From Betaproteobacteria bacterium (lineage in GTDB: Bacteria > Pseudomonadota > Gammaproteobacteria > Burkholderiales > Burkholderiaceae): a DNA stretch of 64,000 nt. The translations under genes and the position numbers were made by a program. Shown here piece by piece: positions 26,670-35,078 of this stretch (the first letter of the stretch is position 1; the number at the start of each line of letters is the position of its first letter). Under the pieces are notes generated by a model, which had not been told where the DNA came from, searched no databases, and saw only the letters and a list, made by a program, of their open reading frames with translations. The stretch covers positions 1 through 64,000 of the forward strand of contig RFMZ01000201.1 of NCBI GenBank assembly GCA_009927445.1, in the 5' to 3' direction.

Positions 26670-27138
26670 TGAATATGGCACGAATGCTCATGGACATAGT
26701 CATGGGGAGAGTCATGCACAAGATCATGGCCAGCACAATGAAGCCAAGGATTCAACTGCTGCTAAAAATGAAGCCACCATTCGAGAAATTCGTATTGTGG
26801 TCGACAATCAAATGCGCTTTACCCCCTCGAATTGGAATGTCAATGCTGGCGAAACCGTCCTGATCACCCTAGATAATCAAGGCCAAATAGATCATGAACT
26901 TGTCATTGGTAAAGAAAAAGAAATTCTGGCACATGCCAAAGAAATGTTAAGTCCTAGTAAAAAAGGCCATCAGCACACCAATGAGATTTCTGCTAAACCT
27001 GGCAAACAGGCCTCTTTCAAATGGACTTTCAAAGAGGCTGGTCAATATGCTATGGCATGTTTTGAGCCAGGTCATTATGAGGCTGGTATGAAAGGGGTTA
27101 TCCAGGTCATTGCTTCTCATCAAAACCATCGACACTAA
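26653..27138 (+). CDS. His-rich linker plus cupredoxin domain, frame-shifted from the membrane protein
   Basis: The frame is open from 26653 but has no ATG, GTG or TTG before GTG 26797. Its first part encodes a His/Gly linker (AHGHSHGESHAQDHGQHN), then a cupredoxin: RFTPSNWNVNAGETVLITLD, DHELVIGK with the first copper His, and ACFEPGHYEAGMKG with Cys, His and Met spaced as in type 1 copper sites. Ends in HQNHRH. Starting at GTG 26797 would give 113 aa without an export signal, which makes little sense for a periplasmic copper domain. More likely it is the C-terminal half of the gene at 26223, disrupted or expressed by slippage. Confidence 0.75.
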   Translation, partial: HFFYFDEYGTNAHGHSHGESHAQDHGQHNEAKDSTAAKNEATIREIRIVVDNQMRFTPSNWNVNAGETVLITLDNQGQIDHELVIGKEKEILAHAKEMLSPSKKGHQHTNEISAKPGKQASFKWTFKEAGQYAMACFEPGHYEAGMKGVIQVIASHQNHRH

Positions 27139-27183
27139 GAACCTTGATTAGCAACGACTCTCATCGCCTAAAAATTTGCTTAG

Positions 27184-27381
<198 letters not shown>

Positions 27382-27413
27382 TTCTTGCTGATTTTTTACC
27401 TCTTATTCTTGCC

Positions 27414-27437
27414 GATTAGTGCTTTTTAGGACTAATC
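27414..27437 (+). terminator. Hairpin between convergent genes
   Basis: GATTAGT (27414-27420) pairs exactly with ACTAATC (27431-27437) over a 10-nt loop, between the ends of the DUF5522 and YqhA genes. No long T tract follows on either strand, so termination is only probable from position. Confidence 0.35.
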
Positions 27438-27487
27438 AGAAAAATAAAATTTAGCGCCAGTCTAATCCCATCAATGAATGGCCTAGA

Positions 27488-28000
27488 TTATTTTTTAGGA
27501 TGATTGAACTTTTCAGAATAGGCATATAAAAAACCAGTCACAACAAAGGTGAAATGTACGCCAATCATCCAAGCTAAATTCTCTTTATTAGCGGATTCGA
27601 TTTCTAAAAAAGCGGCCAATAAATTAATTCCAGATAGCGCAATAATTGATCCAATTAATTTAATCTTTAAACCTGCAAAATCAACCTCCCCCATCCACTT
27701 AGGCCTGTCTTCACTAACTTTAGCAACGCCAATCACAGAAACAAAATTCTCATACCCAGAAAAAATAACTAAAATAAGTAAGTTAGCTAAAAGTGTTTTA
27801 TCTACCATCGCTAAAATCCCAGTAAGAAACTTGGATTCATCAGCCATCCAAAAAATACTAGCAAAATGCACAAATTCTTGCACAAATTTCATTGCTAAAA
27901 TTAAAAGACATAAGACAAGTCCTGCATAGAAAACAACCAAAATCCACCGACTATTAAAAATGATTTTCTCGAGTAAATGCTCAAATGTATGTAAATTCAT
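27488..28000 (-). CDS. YqhA/UPF0114 (TIGR00645) membrane protein
   Basis: Inner-membrane protein of 170 aa with about four helices. LEKIIFNSRWILVVFYAGL, MVDKTLLANLLILVIFSGYENFVS and WMGEVDFAGLKIKLIGSIIALSGI are the family blocks. Function is not established. ATG 28000 is used; the TTG at 28003 is upstream by one codon. Confidence 0.92.
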   Translation of the reverse strand: MNLHTFEHLLEKIIFNSRWILVVFYAGLVLCLLILAMKFVQEFVHFASIFWMADESKFLTGILAMVDKTLLANLLILVIFSGYENFVSVIGVAKVSEDRPKWMGEVDFAGLKIKLIGSIIALSGINLLAAFLEIESANKENLAWMIGVHFTFVVTGFLYAYSEKFNHPKK

Positions 28001-28094
28001 CAAAATATCCTTACTTAACTAGTTATCTATTTATGCTTAGCTGTTGATACTAAACTAAGAATGTGTTGATTTGAGGTTGATTTAATCCAATATA

Positions 28095-29075
28095 TTAGTC
28101 TAAAGTGATTCTTCGGCTATCCACGACCATCGATAAACTACTGATGTCCTTGACTACACGCGACTTAAACTCATTAGGGCTACTCCCTTGAGGCTTTCCC
28201 CCAAAGTCAATTAAACGCTGCTTAACATCAGGTTGATTGACAACTAAATTGATCTCTCGATTAAGCCGCTCAAGTAATTCAGGATGGATATTAGCCGGCG
28301 CTGCCACACCTAACCAAGATTCAAAAGAGACATTCGGTAATAGGTCCGCCACCGTCTGTACTCCAGCAACTGGACTTGTGCCTTTGGGTGAAGTTACTGC
28401 TAAGGCACGGACTCGTTTATCTTTTAAGAGGGTAGCTGTTAAGGTCATGGTATCAATCATGACATCGACTCGCCCAGCAATTAACTCCTGAAATGGCTGA
28501 GTTCCCCCTTTGAAGGGAACGTGCAATACATCTACTTTTGCTTCTGAAAAAATCCACTCTCCTAAAATATGCATCGCAGTACCAACACCGACCGAAGAAT
28601 ACGCATATTTACCTGGCTCTTTTTTGGCAGACTGAATAAACTCCTCTAAATTTTTAAATTTAGAGTCCGGTGCAACGGTCAATGCTAAGGGGTAGGTAGT
28701 GACCGTACTAATCCAAGTGAAGTCATTGACCGGATCAAAAGTCAGACCCTTTCTACGCAGGGCAGCAATACTGGCATGTCCACTGGGTACAAAAAATAAT
28801 GTATAACCATCTGGGCTAGCTTTTGCTGCCATATCTGTGGCAATAATCCCACCCGCACCAGGATGATTCTCCACTAAAACATTTTGCCCAATTCGATCAG
28901 TTAATCCCCTGGCAATTAAACGCGCAACAATGTCCGAACCACCACCAGGGGGATAACCTAGCAACATCTTAATGGGCTTAACTGGCCATTGAGGATCCAT
29001 CGGCCTATTTTGCGCATGAGCACCTAGAGTCCAAAAAATAATCACAACGAGACAAACACTGCGTAAAATTTGCAT
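28095..29075 (-). CDS. Bug/TctC-family substrate-binding protein
   Basis: Periplasmic binding protein of 326 aa. Leader ILRSVCLVVIIFWTLGAHAQ; blocks IKMLLGYPPGGGSDIVARLI, VENHPGAGGIIATDMAA, SPDGYTLFFVPSG, LHVPFKGGTQPFQELIAGRVDVMID. The glycine loop GYPPGGGSD and the VPFKGG variant resemble the TctC at 29679, with which it shares an operon; both flank a VOC gene. Confidence 0.93.
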   Translation of the reverse strand: MQILRSVCLVVIIFWTLGAHAQNRPMDPQWPVKPIKMLLGYPPGGGSDIVARLIARGLTDRIGQNVLVENHPGAGGIIATDMAAKASPDGYTLFFVPSGHASIAALRRKGLTFDPVNDFTWISTVTTYPLALTVAPDSKFKNLEEFIQSAKKEPGKYAYSSVGVGTAMHILGEWIFSEAKVDVLHVPFKGGTQPFQELIAGRVDVMIDTMTLTATLLKDKRVRALAVTSPKGTSPVAGVQTVADLLPNVSFESWLGVAAPANIHPELLERLNREINLVVNQPDVKQRLIDFGGKPQGSSPNEFKSRVVKDISSLSMVVDSRRITLD

Positions 29076-29087
29076 CACCTGGTTTCC

Positions 29088-29660
29088 TTATTCATTTGAC
29101 ATACGTTGCTGCATTCTCGACAACCATTCTTCTCTGGTACAAAATCCTGGACGCATACTCACCTGTGACTCTACTCCACGCATTAACTCTTCATCAGATA
29201 AAGCCAGATTAATAATCTCCCGCAAAGGTTGATCGCAATACCATGGTGTATCCATAAAGATCTCAATTCGATTCCCCTCGGGATCACGAAAATAAATAGA
29301 TAAAGCGTTGCCATGCGAAATCGCCACTAAATCGCTAGTCGCAGAGTGCGCCTTTGCCCGGGCATCAAATGATTTTAAAAATCCTAAATCAGGTACTTTA
29401 AAAGATAGTTGATTGATTAAATTAAATCCTAAATTTTCAGGGCGGCCACTCGCTAAAATAATTTGGTGATGTTCATTCGGGTCTCTACTTAAAAAAATAA
29501 TTTCAGTATTACCCAACATGCCATGGTCAGTTTGACGAAAATCTAATACCTGCTGATAATACTCAGCCATCGACTCTACATTTTGAACGTAAATTCCAAA
29601 ATGACTTAGCTTGATTGCTTCAGCACAAAGCACAGGAAAAGGGTTCGAAAGGTTCATCAT
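29088..29660 (-). CDS. VOC-superfamily (glyoxalase/extradiol dioxygenase-like) protein
   Basis: Two-betaalphabeta-module metal protein of 190 aa. KLSHFGIYVQNVESMAEYYQQVLDF opens the first module (metal His) and YFRDPEGNRIEIFMDTPWYC closes the second (metal Glu in IEIF). A middle His (HHQII or GHA region) would complete the 2-His-1-Glu set. It may cleave or isomerise an aromatic or ring-opened acid brought in by the neighbouring TctC proteins. GGGGGAG precedes the paired ATG codons at 29660 and 29657. Confidence 0.87.
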   Translation of the reverse strand: MMNLSNPFPVLCAEAIKLSHFGIYVQNVESMAEYYQQVLDFRQTDHGMLGNTEIIFLSRDPNEHHQIILASGRPENLGFNLINQLSFKVPDLGFLKSFDARAKAHSATSDLVAISHGNALSIYFRDPEGNRIEIFMDTPWYCDQPLREIINLALSDEELMRGVESQVSMRPGFCTREEWLSRMQQRMSNE

Positions 29661-29678
29661 TCTCCCCCTTTTTGACGG

Positions 29679-30701
29679 TTAATTGCCTTTGATATCGTTA
29701 TCTTTGACTAACTTAGCGTATTTCACCTTTTCAGCCTCATAAAAACGCTTTGCTTCATCTTGCGACATCGGCATCGGTTCCACGCCTAAATTACCAAACT
29801 TATCTTTGATATCAGGCATCGCTAAAATTTTGAGTAAAGCACTCTGGTATGCGTCCATGATTGGCTTTGGTGTGCCTGTTACTATAAAGGCCCCCCACCA
29901 ATTCGACGCCTCCATCCCATCCAAGCCACCTTCCAAGAAGGTTGGAATATCTGGAAATAACGGCGAACGCTTGGCGCTAGTAATTGCTAAAGGCCGTAAT
30001 GTTCCAGCCTTAATGTGTTGCGATACGGGTTGCGCATCAGAAATAATCATATCAATTTGACTTGCAAGAATATCGTTGACAGCTAAAGCCCCCCCTTTAT
30101 AAGGAACTTCCTGCATTTTAATTTTGGCTTGACTCATCATCAGAATCGAAGTCAATTGCGATAAACTGCCCGGCCCGCTAGTTCCGAAATTAATTGAATT
30201 CGGCTTAGCAACTGCAACAGCTAATAATTCTTTTAAATTTTTATATGGCGATTTTGTATTCACTACCAAAATATTTGGGCCACCAGCCACCATCGTCAAA
30301 GGAACTAACTGCTTATCAACGTTATAGTTGACTTTAGAAATTAATGGATTAACAGCGACTGGACCTAAGTTACCAACTAAGATGGAATAGCCATCAGCAG
30401 GCTGAGAAGTGGCGTACTCCATACCAATTGAGCCAGCTGCACCAGCTTTATTTTCAACTAAGACAGGCGTCCCAAAATGCTCACCAAGTTTTTGACCAAC
30501 TAGGCGTGTAATTAAATCGGAACTACCGCCCGGTGGATAAGTAACAATCACTTTAATGGGACGGTTAGGAAAGTTTTGGGCAAAGGACAATGTGGTTTGT
30601 AAAAAAACAAACGCAATGGTTGCCATCACGATTAAACGCAGTAATTGCGTTGTTAAAAATTGCTGGGAAACTTGTGTTGCTTCACTTTTTTTAAATTGCA
30701 T
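29679..30701 (-). CDS. Bug/TctC-family substrate-binding protein
   Basis: Periplasmic binding protein of 340 aa. A long n-region (about 22 residues) precedes LIVMATIAFVFLQTTLSFAQ. Blocks: IKVIVTYPPGGSSDLITRLV, VENKAGAAGSIGMEYATS, ADGYSILVGNLGPV, QEVPYKGGALAVNDILASQIDMII. ATG 30701 with GGAGAAGG upstream is preferred to the open frame back to 30752. First gene of the operon with the VOC and second TctC genes. Confidence 0.93.
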   Translation of the reverse strand: MQFKKSEATQVSQQFLTTQLLRLIVMATIAFVFLQTTLSFAQNFPNRPIKVIVTYPPGGSSDLITRLVGQKLGEHFGTPVLVENKAGAAGSIGMEYATSQPADGYSILVGNLGPVAVNPLISKVNYNVDKQLVPLTMVAGGPNILVVNTKSPYKNLKELLAVAVAKPNSINFGTSGPGSLSQLTSILMMSQAKIKMQEVPYKGGALAVNDILASQIDMIISDAQPVSQHIKAGTLRPLAITSAKRSPLFPDIPTFLEGGLDGMEASNWWGAFIVTGTPKPIMDAYQSALLKILAMPDIKDKFGNLGVEPMPMSQDEAKRFYEAEKVKYAKLVKDNDIKGN

Positions 30702-30853
30702 CAATCCTTCTCCATTGTCTTTAAAAAATAAATGATTAAAATAAAGTACCAAAATTCCAAAAAAGCTTTAGCGAATTTGAACTAGCATATACTAATGTGC
30801 GACATATTTGTTAATTTTAACCTTTTAAAAAATTACTTGAAAAGATCTAAAAC

Positions 30854-32101
30854 ATGAATTCAACACCAACACCAAATCCAAAAGCTGATCAGACACTTTC
30901 CCGAAACATGACTCTTTTAGCCCATCATGAAATGAATGGTTTTGGCGGGCTAGGTGAAGGTATTAATTTACAAATTACTAAAACAGGCCGACGCATATTG
31001 TGGGTAGCCCACGAATCAGCCCCTAAAAACTTCTCGGGACTCGATGTTACAGATCCTAAAAATCCTCGACTCATCGTCCAAACAGATTTACCACATATGC
31101 AACTGCGCTCTAATTCGCTAGACGTGTATGGCGATATCTTAGCTGTAGCCTACCAAACTAAAGTGGTTGGCCTTAAACCTGCCGGGGTCGATTTATTTGA
31201 TATTAGTAATCCTGAAGAACCCAAGTTACTCTCCCATTTTGATTGCTCAGGCCCTCATTCCCGGGGCGTACACGCCCTCTGGTTTGTTGATGGCAAATAT
31301 ATTCACATGTCCTCTGGCGCGGCAGATTTTGAGCCTACGAATCCGCTGGATGACCAGTTTTACCGAATCCTTGATGTCTCAGACCCAACTAAGCCATTTG
31401 AGGCAGGTCGTTGGTGGTATCCCGGCACACGCCTTGGTGATTCAACTCCACCCCCAGCTAGAATGACGCAAAAGTTTGATACCGGTTTTCGAGTCCACAA
31501 TACCAATGTCTACCCAAGTCACCCTGATCGTGCATATATCGGCTATATCGATGGCGGTGCATTCGTCCTTGATATTTCCGATAAAAGTAATATCAAAGTT
31601 ATCTCACACTGGAACCATTCGCCTCCACTAAACGGCTTTATCCACACGGTCCTGCCTCTATTCGACCGAGGTCTGTGGATTGTGAGTGATGAGTGCGTTA
31701 AAGATGATGGTATCGATTGGCCCAAGCTAGTCTGGGTTGTGGATGCAAGACATGAGGCTAACCCGGTGTCCATCTCAACTTTCCCAATGCCCAATCCAGA
31801 AATATTTACCAAACGAGGCGGGCGTTTTGGCGCTCATAACCTGCACGAAAATCTCCCGATCAAAGGCTCTTTCCATTCCGATACAATTATTATTGGTACT
31901 TTCTTTAATGGCGGAGTCCGTGTTTTTGATACGACAAACCCTTATCAAGTGGAAGAAATTGCTTACTATGTTCCAGGTAAACCTGCACTATCCGCTTCCG
32001 GAGCGGTACAAATCAATGATGTCTTCGTCGACGAAAATGCAATTGTCTATGCTATCGATCGCTTTGGGGGTGGAGTCTATATTCTGGAGATGAATATTTA
32101 A
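30854..32101 (+). CDS. LVIVD-repeat beta-propeller protein with blade-centred His
   Basis: Cytoplasmic beta-propeller of 415 aa. Repeats of the LVIVD type recur: GLDVTDPKNPRLI, GVDLFDISNPEEPKLL, RILDVSDPTKPFEA, AFVLDISDKSNIKVI, VRVFDTTNPYQVEEI and a closing strand. His residues sit at similar places between blades: His140 (SRGVHAL), His215 (RVHNTNV), His264 (FIHTVLP) and His328/His331 (GAHNLHE). This is like the metal-binding propellers of selenium-binding protein/methanethiol oxidase. A COG0523 GTPase gene starts 3 bp downstream, so a metalloenzyme is inferred. No export signal; reaction unknown. Confidence 0.87.
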   Translation: MNSTPTPNPKADQTLSRNMTLLAHHEMNGFGGLGEGINLQITKTGRRILWVAHESAPKNFSGLDVTDPKNPRLIVQTDLPHMQLRSNSLDVYGDILAVAYQTKVVGLKPAGVDLFDISNPEEPKLLSHFDCSGPHSRGVHALWFVDGKYIHMSSGAADFEPTNPLDDQFYRILDVSDPTKPFEAGRWWYPGTRLGDSTPPPARMTQKFDTGFRVHNTNVYPSHPDRAYIGYIDGGAFVLDISDKSNIKVISHWNHSPPLNGFIHTVLPLFDRGLWIVSDECVKDDGIDWPKLVWVVDARHEANPVSISTFPMPNPEIFTKRGGRFGAHNLHENLPIKGSFHSDTIIIGTFFNGGVRVFDTTNPYQVEEIAYYVPGKPALSASGAVQINDVFVDENAIVYAIDRFGGGVYILEMNI

Positions 32102-32104
32102 CGC

Positions 32105-33160
32105 GTGAACTATCTCAGAGATCCACTAGCTGGAAAAATACCAGTGACAGTCGTCACTGGTTTCTTAGGAAGCGGTAAAACAACCCTCATATCCAAATTA
32201 GTTCGCCACCCTGAAATGAATCGGGTCGCAGTGGTAATTAATGAAGTGGGTGAGATTGGGATCGACCACGATCTAGTTGCCAGCTCATCAGAAAATATAA
32301 CCCTCTTATCCAATGGTTGTATTTGTTGCTCCGTTAGAACAGATATGCAAGAAACGCTACGGGATTTATTCGCCAGAAGGACAGTTGGAGAAATCCTTGA
32401 TTTTGACCGAGTCATCATCGAAACAACGGGCCTAGCAGATCCAGCACCTGTCATCCAGACTCTAGTGAGTGACACAATGCTAGAAGCGCAGTACCGCTTT
32501 GATGGGCTAGTCACTCTAGCTGATGCTATCAACCTACCCTCTCAACTCAAGAACCAACCCGAAGCAACGAAACAACTTGCCATCGCTGACAAAATCTTCA
32601 TCACGAAGACTGATTTAATTGCTTCTCCAGAAATAGACGCGCTGCGCGCCCAAATTATTCAAATCAATCCCCATGCACCCATTGCCTATTTAACAAATGG
32701 CGTCATTGAGCCAAAAGAGTTAATGAATCTTGGCCTCACTAGCGCTAAATCAACTTCTAAAACTTTGGATTTTTTAGGAGAAAATAATTCCCCAACTGAA
32801 ACTGGGAAATATTTGGGAAGTTTTGTTAATGCCCATAGTAGTCAAATTAAAACTGCATCAATTCGGTTCACCGAACCCTTCACCTGGACAGCCTTCTCAG
32901 CCGCTCTCGAGCTACTTAGTAATTTACGTGGCCCAGATATGCTGCGCGTTAAAGGAATTGTGAATGTCGCAGGGAAACCCGTCGTAGTCCAAGGCGTGCA
33001 ACATATCTTTCATCCACCAGTGCACCTTGATAAATGGCCAAGTACTGACCAGGATTCGCGCTTAGTATTTATTACGCGAAATATTCCCGCAGAATTAATC
33101 CAAAACTTGTTTCAAGCAGTCGGATCTGTTTCTAACGCTGGTTCACAAGCCGGCATCTAA
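32105..33160 (+). CDS. COG0523 (CobW/YeiR-type) G3E GTPase, metallochaperone
   Basis: GTP-dependent metal-insertion protein of 351 aa. Walker A TGFLGSGKTTL near residue 18, switch region VVINEVGEIGIDH, the metal-binding GCICC motif near residue 72, Walker B-like VIIETTGLADP and base recognition ITKTDL. The C-terminal CobW_C domain begins around 235 with SIRFTEPFTWTAF. GTG 32105 lies 3 bp behind the propeller gene, so the two are translated together and the propeller is the best candidate client. The 3' end overlaps that of the convergent ZIP gene by 18 bp. Confidence 0.92.
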   Translation: MNYLRDPLAGKIPVTVVTGFLGSGKTTLISKLVRHPEMNRVAVVINEVGEIGIDHDLVASSSENITLLSNGCICCSVRTDMQETLRDLFARRTVGEILDFDRVIIETTGLADPAPVIQTLVSDTMLEAQYRFDGLVTLADAINLPSQLKNQPEATKQLAIADKIFITKTDLIASPEIDALRAQIIQINPHAPIAYLTNGVIEPKELMNLGLTSAKSTSKTLDFLGENNSPTETGKYLGSFVNAHSSQIKTASIRFTEPFTWTAFSAALELLSNLRGPDMLRVKGIVNVAGKPVVVQGVQHIFHPPVHLDKWPSTDQDSRLVFITRNIPAELIQNLFQAVGSVSNAGSQAGI

Positions 33161-34012
33161 AATCATCATCAGTACAAATCCAAACATCAAGCTTGCAGAG
33201 GCCAAAAGCGCATGACCAGCCCGGTGAGATTCGGGAATAATTTCATGACTGATCACGTACAGCATAGCGCCCGCAGTAAAAGCCATACCCATTGGCAAAA
33301 GAAAAGAAGATTGTCCAATTAATAAAACTGCCGCTAAGGCTGCAAACGGTTCAACCAAGCCAGATATCGCACCAAAGCAAGCAGAAAAAAGGGCGCTCTT
33401 GCCCATCCCTCGCAGTGCAATGGCAATAACCAAGCCCTCAGGTACATCTTGGATCGCAATACCCCATGATAAAGACTGCGCTTTATTCAAATCAACACCA
33501 GAAAATGCAGCTCCAATGGCTAAACCTTCAGGTAAATTATGTAAAAAAATCGCAAAAACAAATAGCCAAATTCTTCGCTGTGCTTTGGCGTCAGGCTCTT
33601 CGAAGTGTTGAATAAATACGTGATGCGGACAAGCAATATCTACACTCAATAAAAAAGCTGCCCCGAAGATAATACAAAATCCAACTAATGTAGTAGCTAA
33701 CATCGGCATCGATACAAGACTCTTTGCTGCCTCTAAACTGGGAAGTATCAAAGAAAATATACAAGCAGATAACATTACTCCAGAGCCAAAGCCAAGAGAT
33801 ATATCATAGGCCCTTTGAGAAATCTTCTTAGAAAACAAAACCGGCAAGGTCCCTAAGGCCGTAGCAAAGGCAGCAACTAATCCCGCATCAAAAGCTTTTG
33901 TTTCATTTGCAGTGAAATGAATCAACATATCCATCTTCAGTAAGATAAAAAGCACAACACTACCCACGCAAATGGCGTATATATTTTTATAAGAATTGAA
34001 TATCGTTTGCAT
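33143..34012 (-). CDS. ZIP-family metal transporter
   Basis: Inner-membrane divalent-metal importer of 289 aa with eight predicted helices. FLHNLPEGLAIGAAF (helix 4) and AIQDVPEGLVIAIAL (helix 5) carry the HN.PEG and Q(D/E).PEG metal motifs, and ISHEIIPESHRAG is the conserved helix 7 tail. A His/acid-rich loop IACPHHVFIQHFEEPD lies before helix 4. It could import Zn, Fe, Mn or Co. Convergent neighbour of the COG0523 gene, suggesting a shared role in metal supply. Confidence 0.93.
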   Translation of the reverse strand: MQTIFNSYKNIYAICVGSVVLFILLKMDMLIHFTANETKAFDAGLVAAFATALGTLPVLFSKKISQRAYDISLGFGSGVMLSACIFSLILPSLEAAKSLVSMPMLATTLVGFCIIFGAAFLLSVDIACPHHVFIQHFEEPDAKAQRRIWLFVFAIFLHNLPEGLAIGAAFSGVDLNKAQSLSWGIAIQDVPEGLVIAIALRGMGKSALFSACFGAISGLVEPFAALAAVLLIGQSSFLLPMGMAFTAGAMLYVISHEIIPESHRAGHALLASASLMFGFVLMMILDAGL

Positions 34013-34049
34013 GGTTTACTTGAATGAAAAAACCGAGCTCAAACTTCTG

Positions 34050-34085
34050 AGGAAATAACCGCATCATTCGAAACGGTTATCTCCT
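34050..34085 (-). promoter_or_regulatory. Hairpin between TctC and ZIP genes
   Basis: AGGAAATAACCG (34050-34061) pairs with CGGTTATCTCCT (34074-34085), 12 bp with one mismatch over a 12-nt loop. Read on the minus strand it lies after the TctC stop and about 38 bp before the ZIP start, so it may end the TctC transcript or regulate ZIP expression. A T6 run follows only about 20 nt later. Confidence 0.4.
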
Positions 34086-34088
34086 GAA

Positions 34089-35078
34089 TTAATCAATTAC
34101 TGCACCAGATTCTTTAACAATCTTACCCCAAAGTGCAAAATCAGCTTTCACAAGATTTGCAAAGGATTGACTATCCCCGCCCAAGACAATTCCACCTTCG
34201 GCTAGAATTTTTTCGTTCAAGACAGCAGTTTTTAAAGATTCATTCGCTGCAGAATTAATCTCTAGGACGATACTAGCTGGGGTATTTTTAGGAACAAATA
34301 AACCATACCAAGTACCAATCTGAAAACCCGAATAACCCGACTCACCAATGGTTGGAACATCCGGTAAAACATGAATTCTTTTGCTTGCAGAGACCGCAAT
34401 TGCTCGAATTTTGCCATTTTTAATTTGGCCAAGAGCAGTCGGGACAGAAGACATCATCAAGGCAACGCGTCCACCAATTAAGTCAGTCAGAGCGCCAGTG
34501 GCTCCCTTGTAAGGGACATGCGTTAATTGTATATCAGCAGTTTTTTGAAATAACTCACTAATTAAATGGGACGGTGTGCCATTGCCAGGGGTCGCCAAAT
34601 TGAGCTCTTTAGGATTTAATTTTGCTGCCTTAACTACGTCCTGTAAGGTTTTAAACGGGGAGTTCTGTTCTACTAAAATAACATTTGGAGCGCTGGCTAA
34701 CAAGACTACTGGGACCAAGTCAGTTAGGGGGTCAAAAGGTAACTTTTTATACAAAGCAGGATTAATTGCTAACTGTGCAGTTTGTCCAAAAAATATTGTG
34801 TAACCATCAGGCCTTGATTTAGTAACTAATTCAGCAGCTATGTTGCCATTCGCACCAGGCTTATTTTCTGGCATAAAAGACTGATTCCATGTTTTGCTCA
34901 TCCGATCAGCAAGAGCCCTTGCAATCACGTCCATTCCACCACCTGGGGTACCCGGAATAATCATCGTGATAGGCTTGGTTGGATAATTTTGTGCAAATAC
35001 CAAGTTCCCAAATATGAAAAATATACATCCAAACACGAGGCATACATGGCGGATCATTTTGCAGTTCTGATTAATCAT
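34089..35078 (-). CDS. Bug/TctC-family substrate-binding protein
   Basis: Periplasmic binding protein of 329 aa. Leader HVCLVFGCIFFIFGNLVFAQ; blocks ITMIIPGTPGGGMDVIARAL, PENKPGANGNIAAELVT, PDGYTIFFGQTAQL, THVPYKGATGALTDLIGGRVALMMS. The start ATG 35078 overlaps the end of the upstream metallo-beta-lactamase-fold gene; ATG 35057 is a second choice. The loop PGTPGGG differs from the more common PF.PGG. Confidence 0.92.
   Translation of the reverse strand: MINQNCKMIRHVCLVFGCIFFIFGNLVFAQNYPTKPITMIIPGTPGGGMDVIARALADRMSKTWNQSFMPENKPGANGNIAAELVTKSRPDGYTIFFGQTAQLAINPALYKKLPFDPLTDLVPVVLLASAPNVILVEQNSPFKTLQDVVKAAKLNPKELNLATPGNGTPSHLISELFQKTADIQLTHVPYKGATGALTDLIGGRVALMMSSVPTALGQIKNGKIRAIAVSASKRIHVLPDVPTIGESGYSGFQIGTWYGLFVPKNTPASIVLEINSAANESLKTAVLNEKILAEGGIVLGGDSQSFANLVKADFALWGKIVKESGAVID

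Noticed and set aside
26666-26863. Met-rich plus-strand frame of 65 codons over the His-rich linker
   Set aside because: Its Met and Ile come from ATG-containing codons of HGHSH-type coding in another frame; the cupredoxin frame explains the DNA better.
27549-27929. Plus-strand frame of 126 codons
   Set aside because: Antisense to the well-supported YqhA gene.
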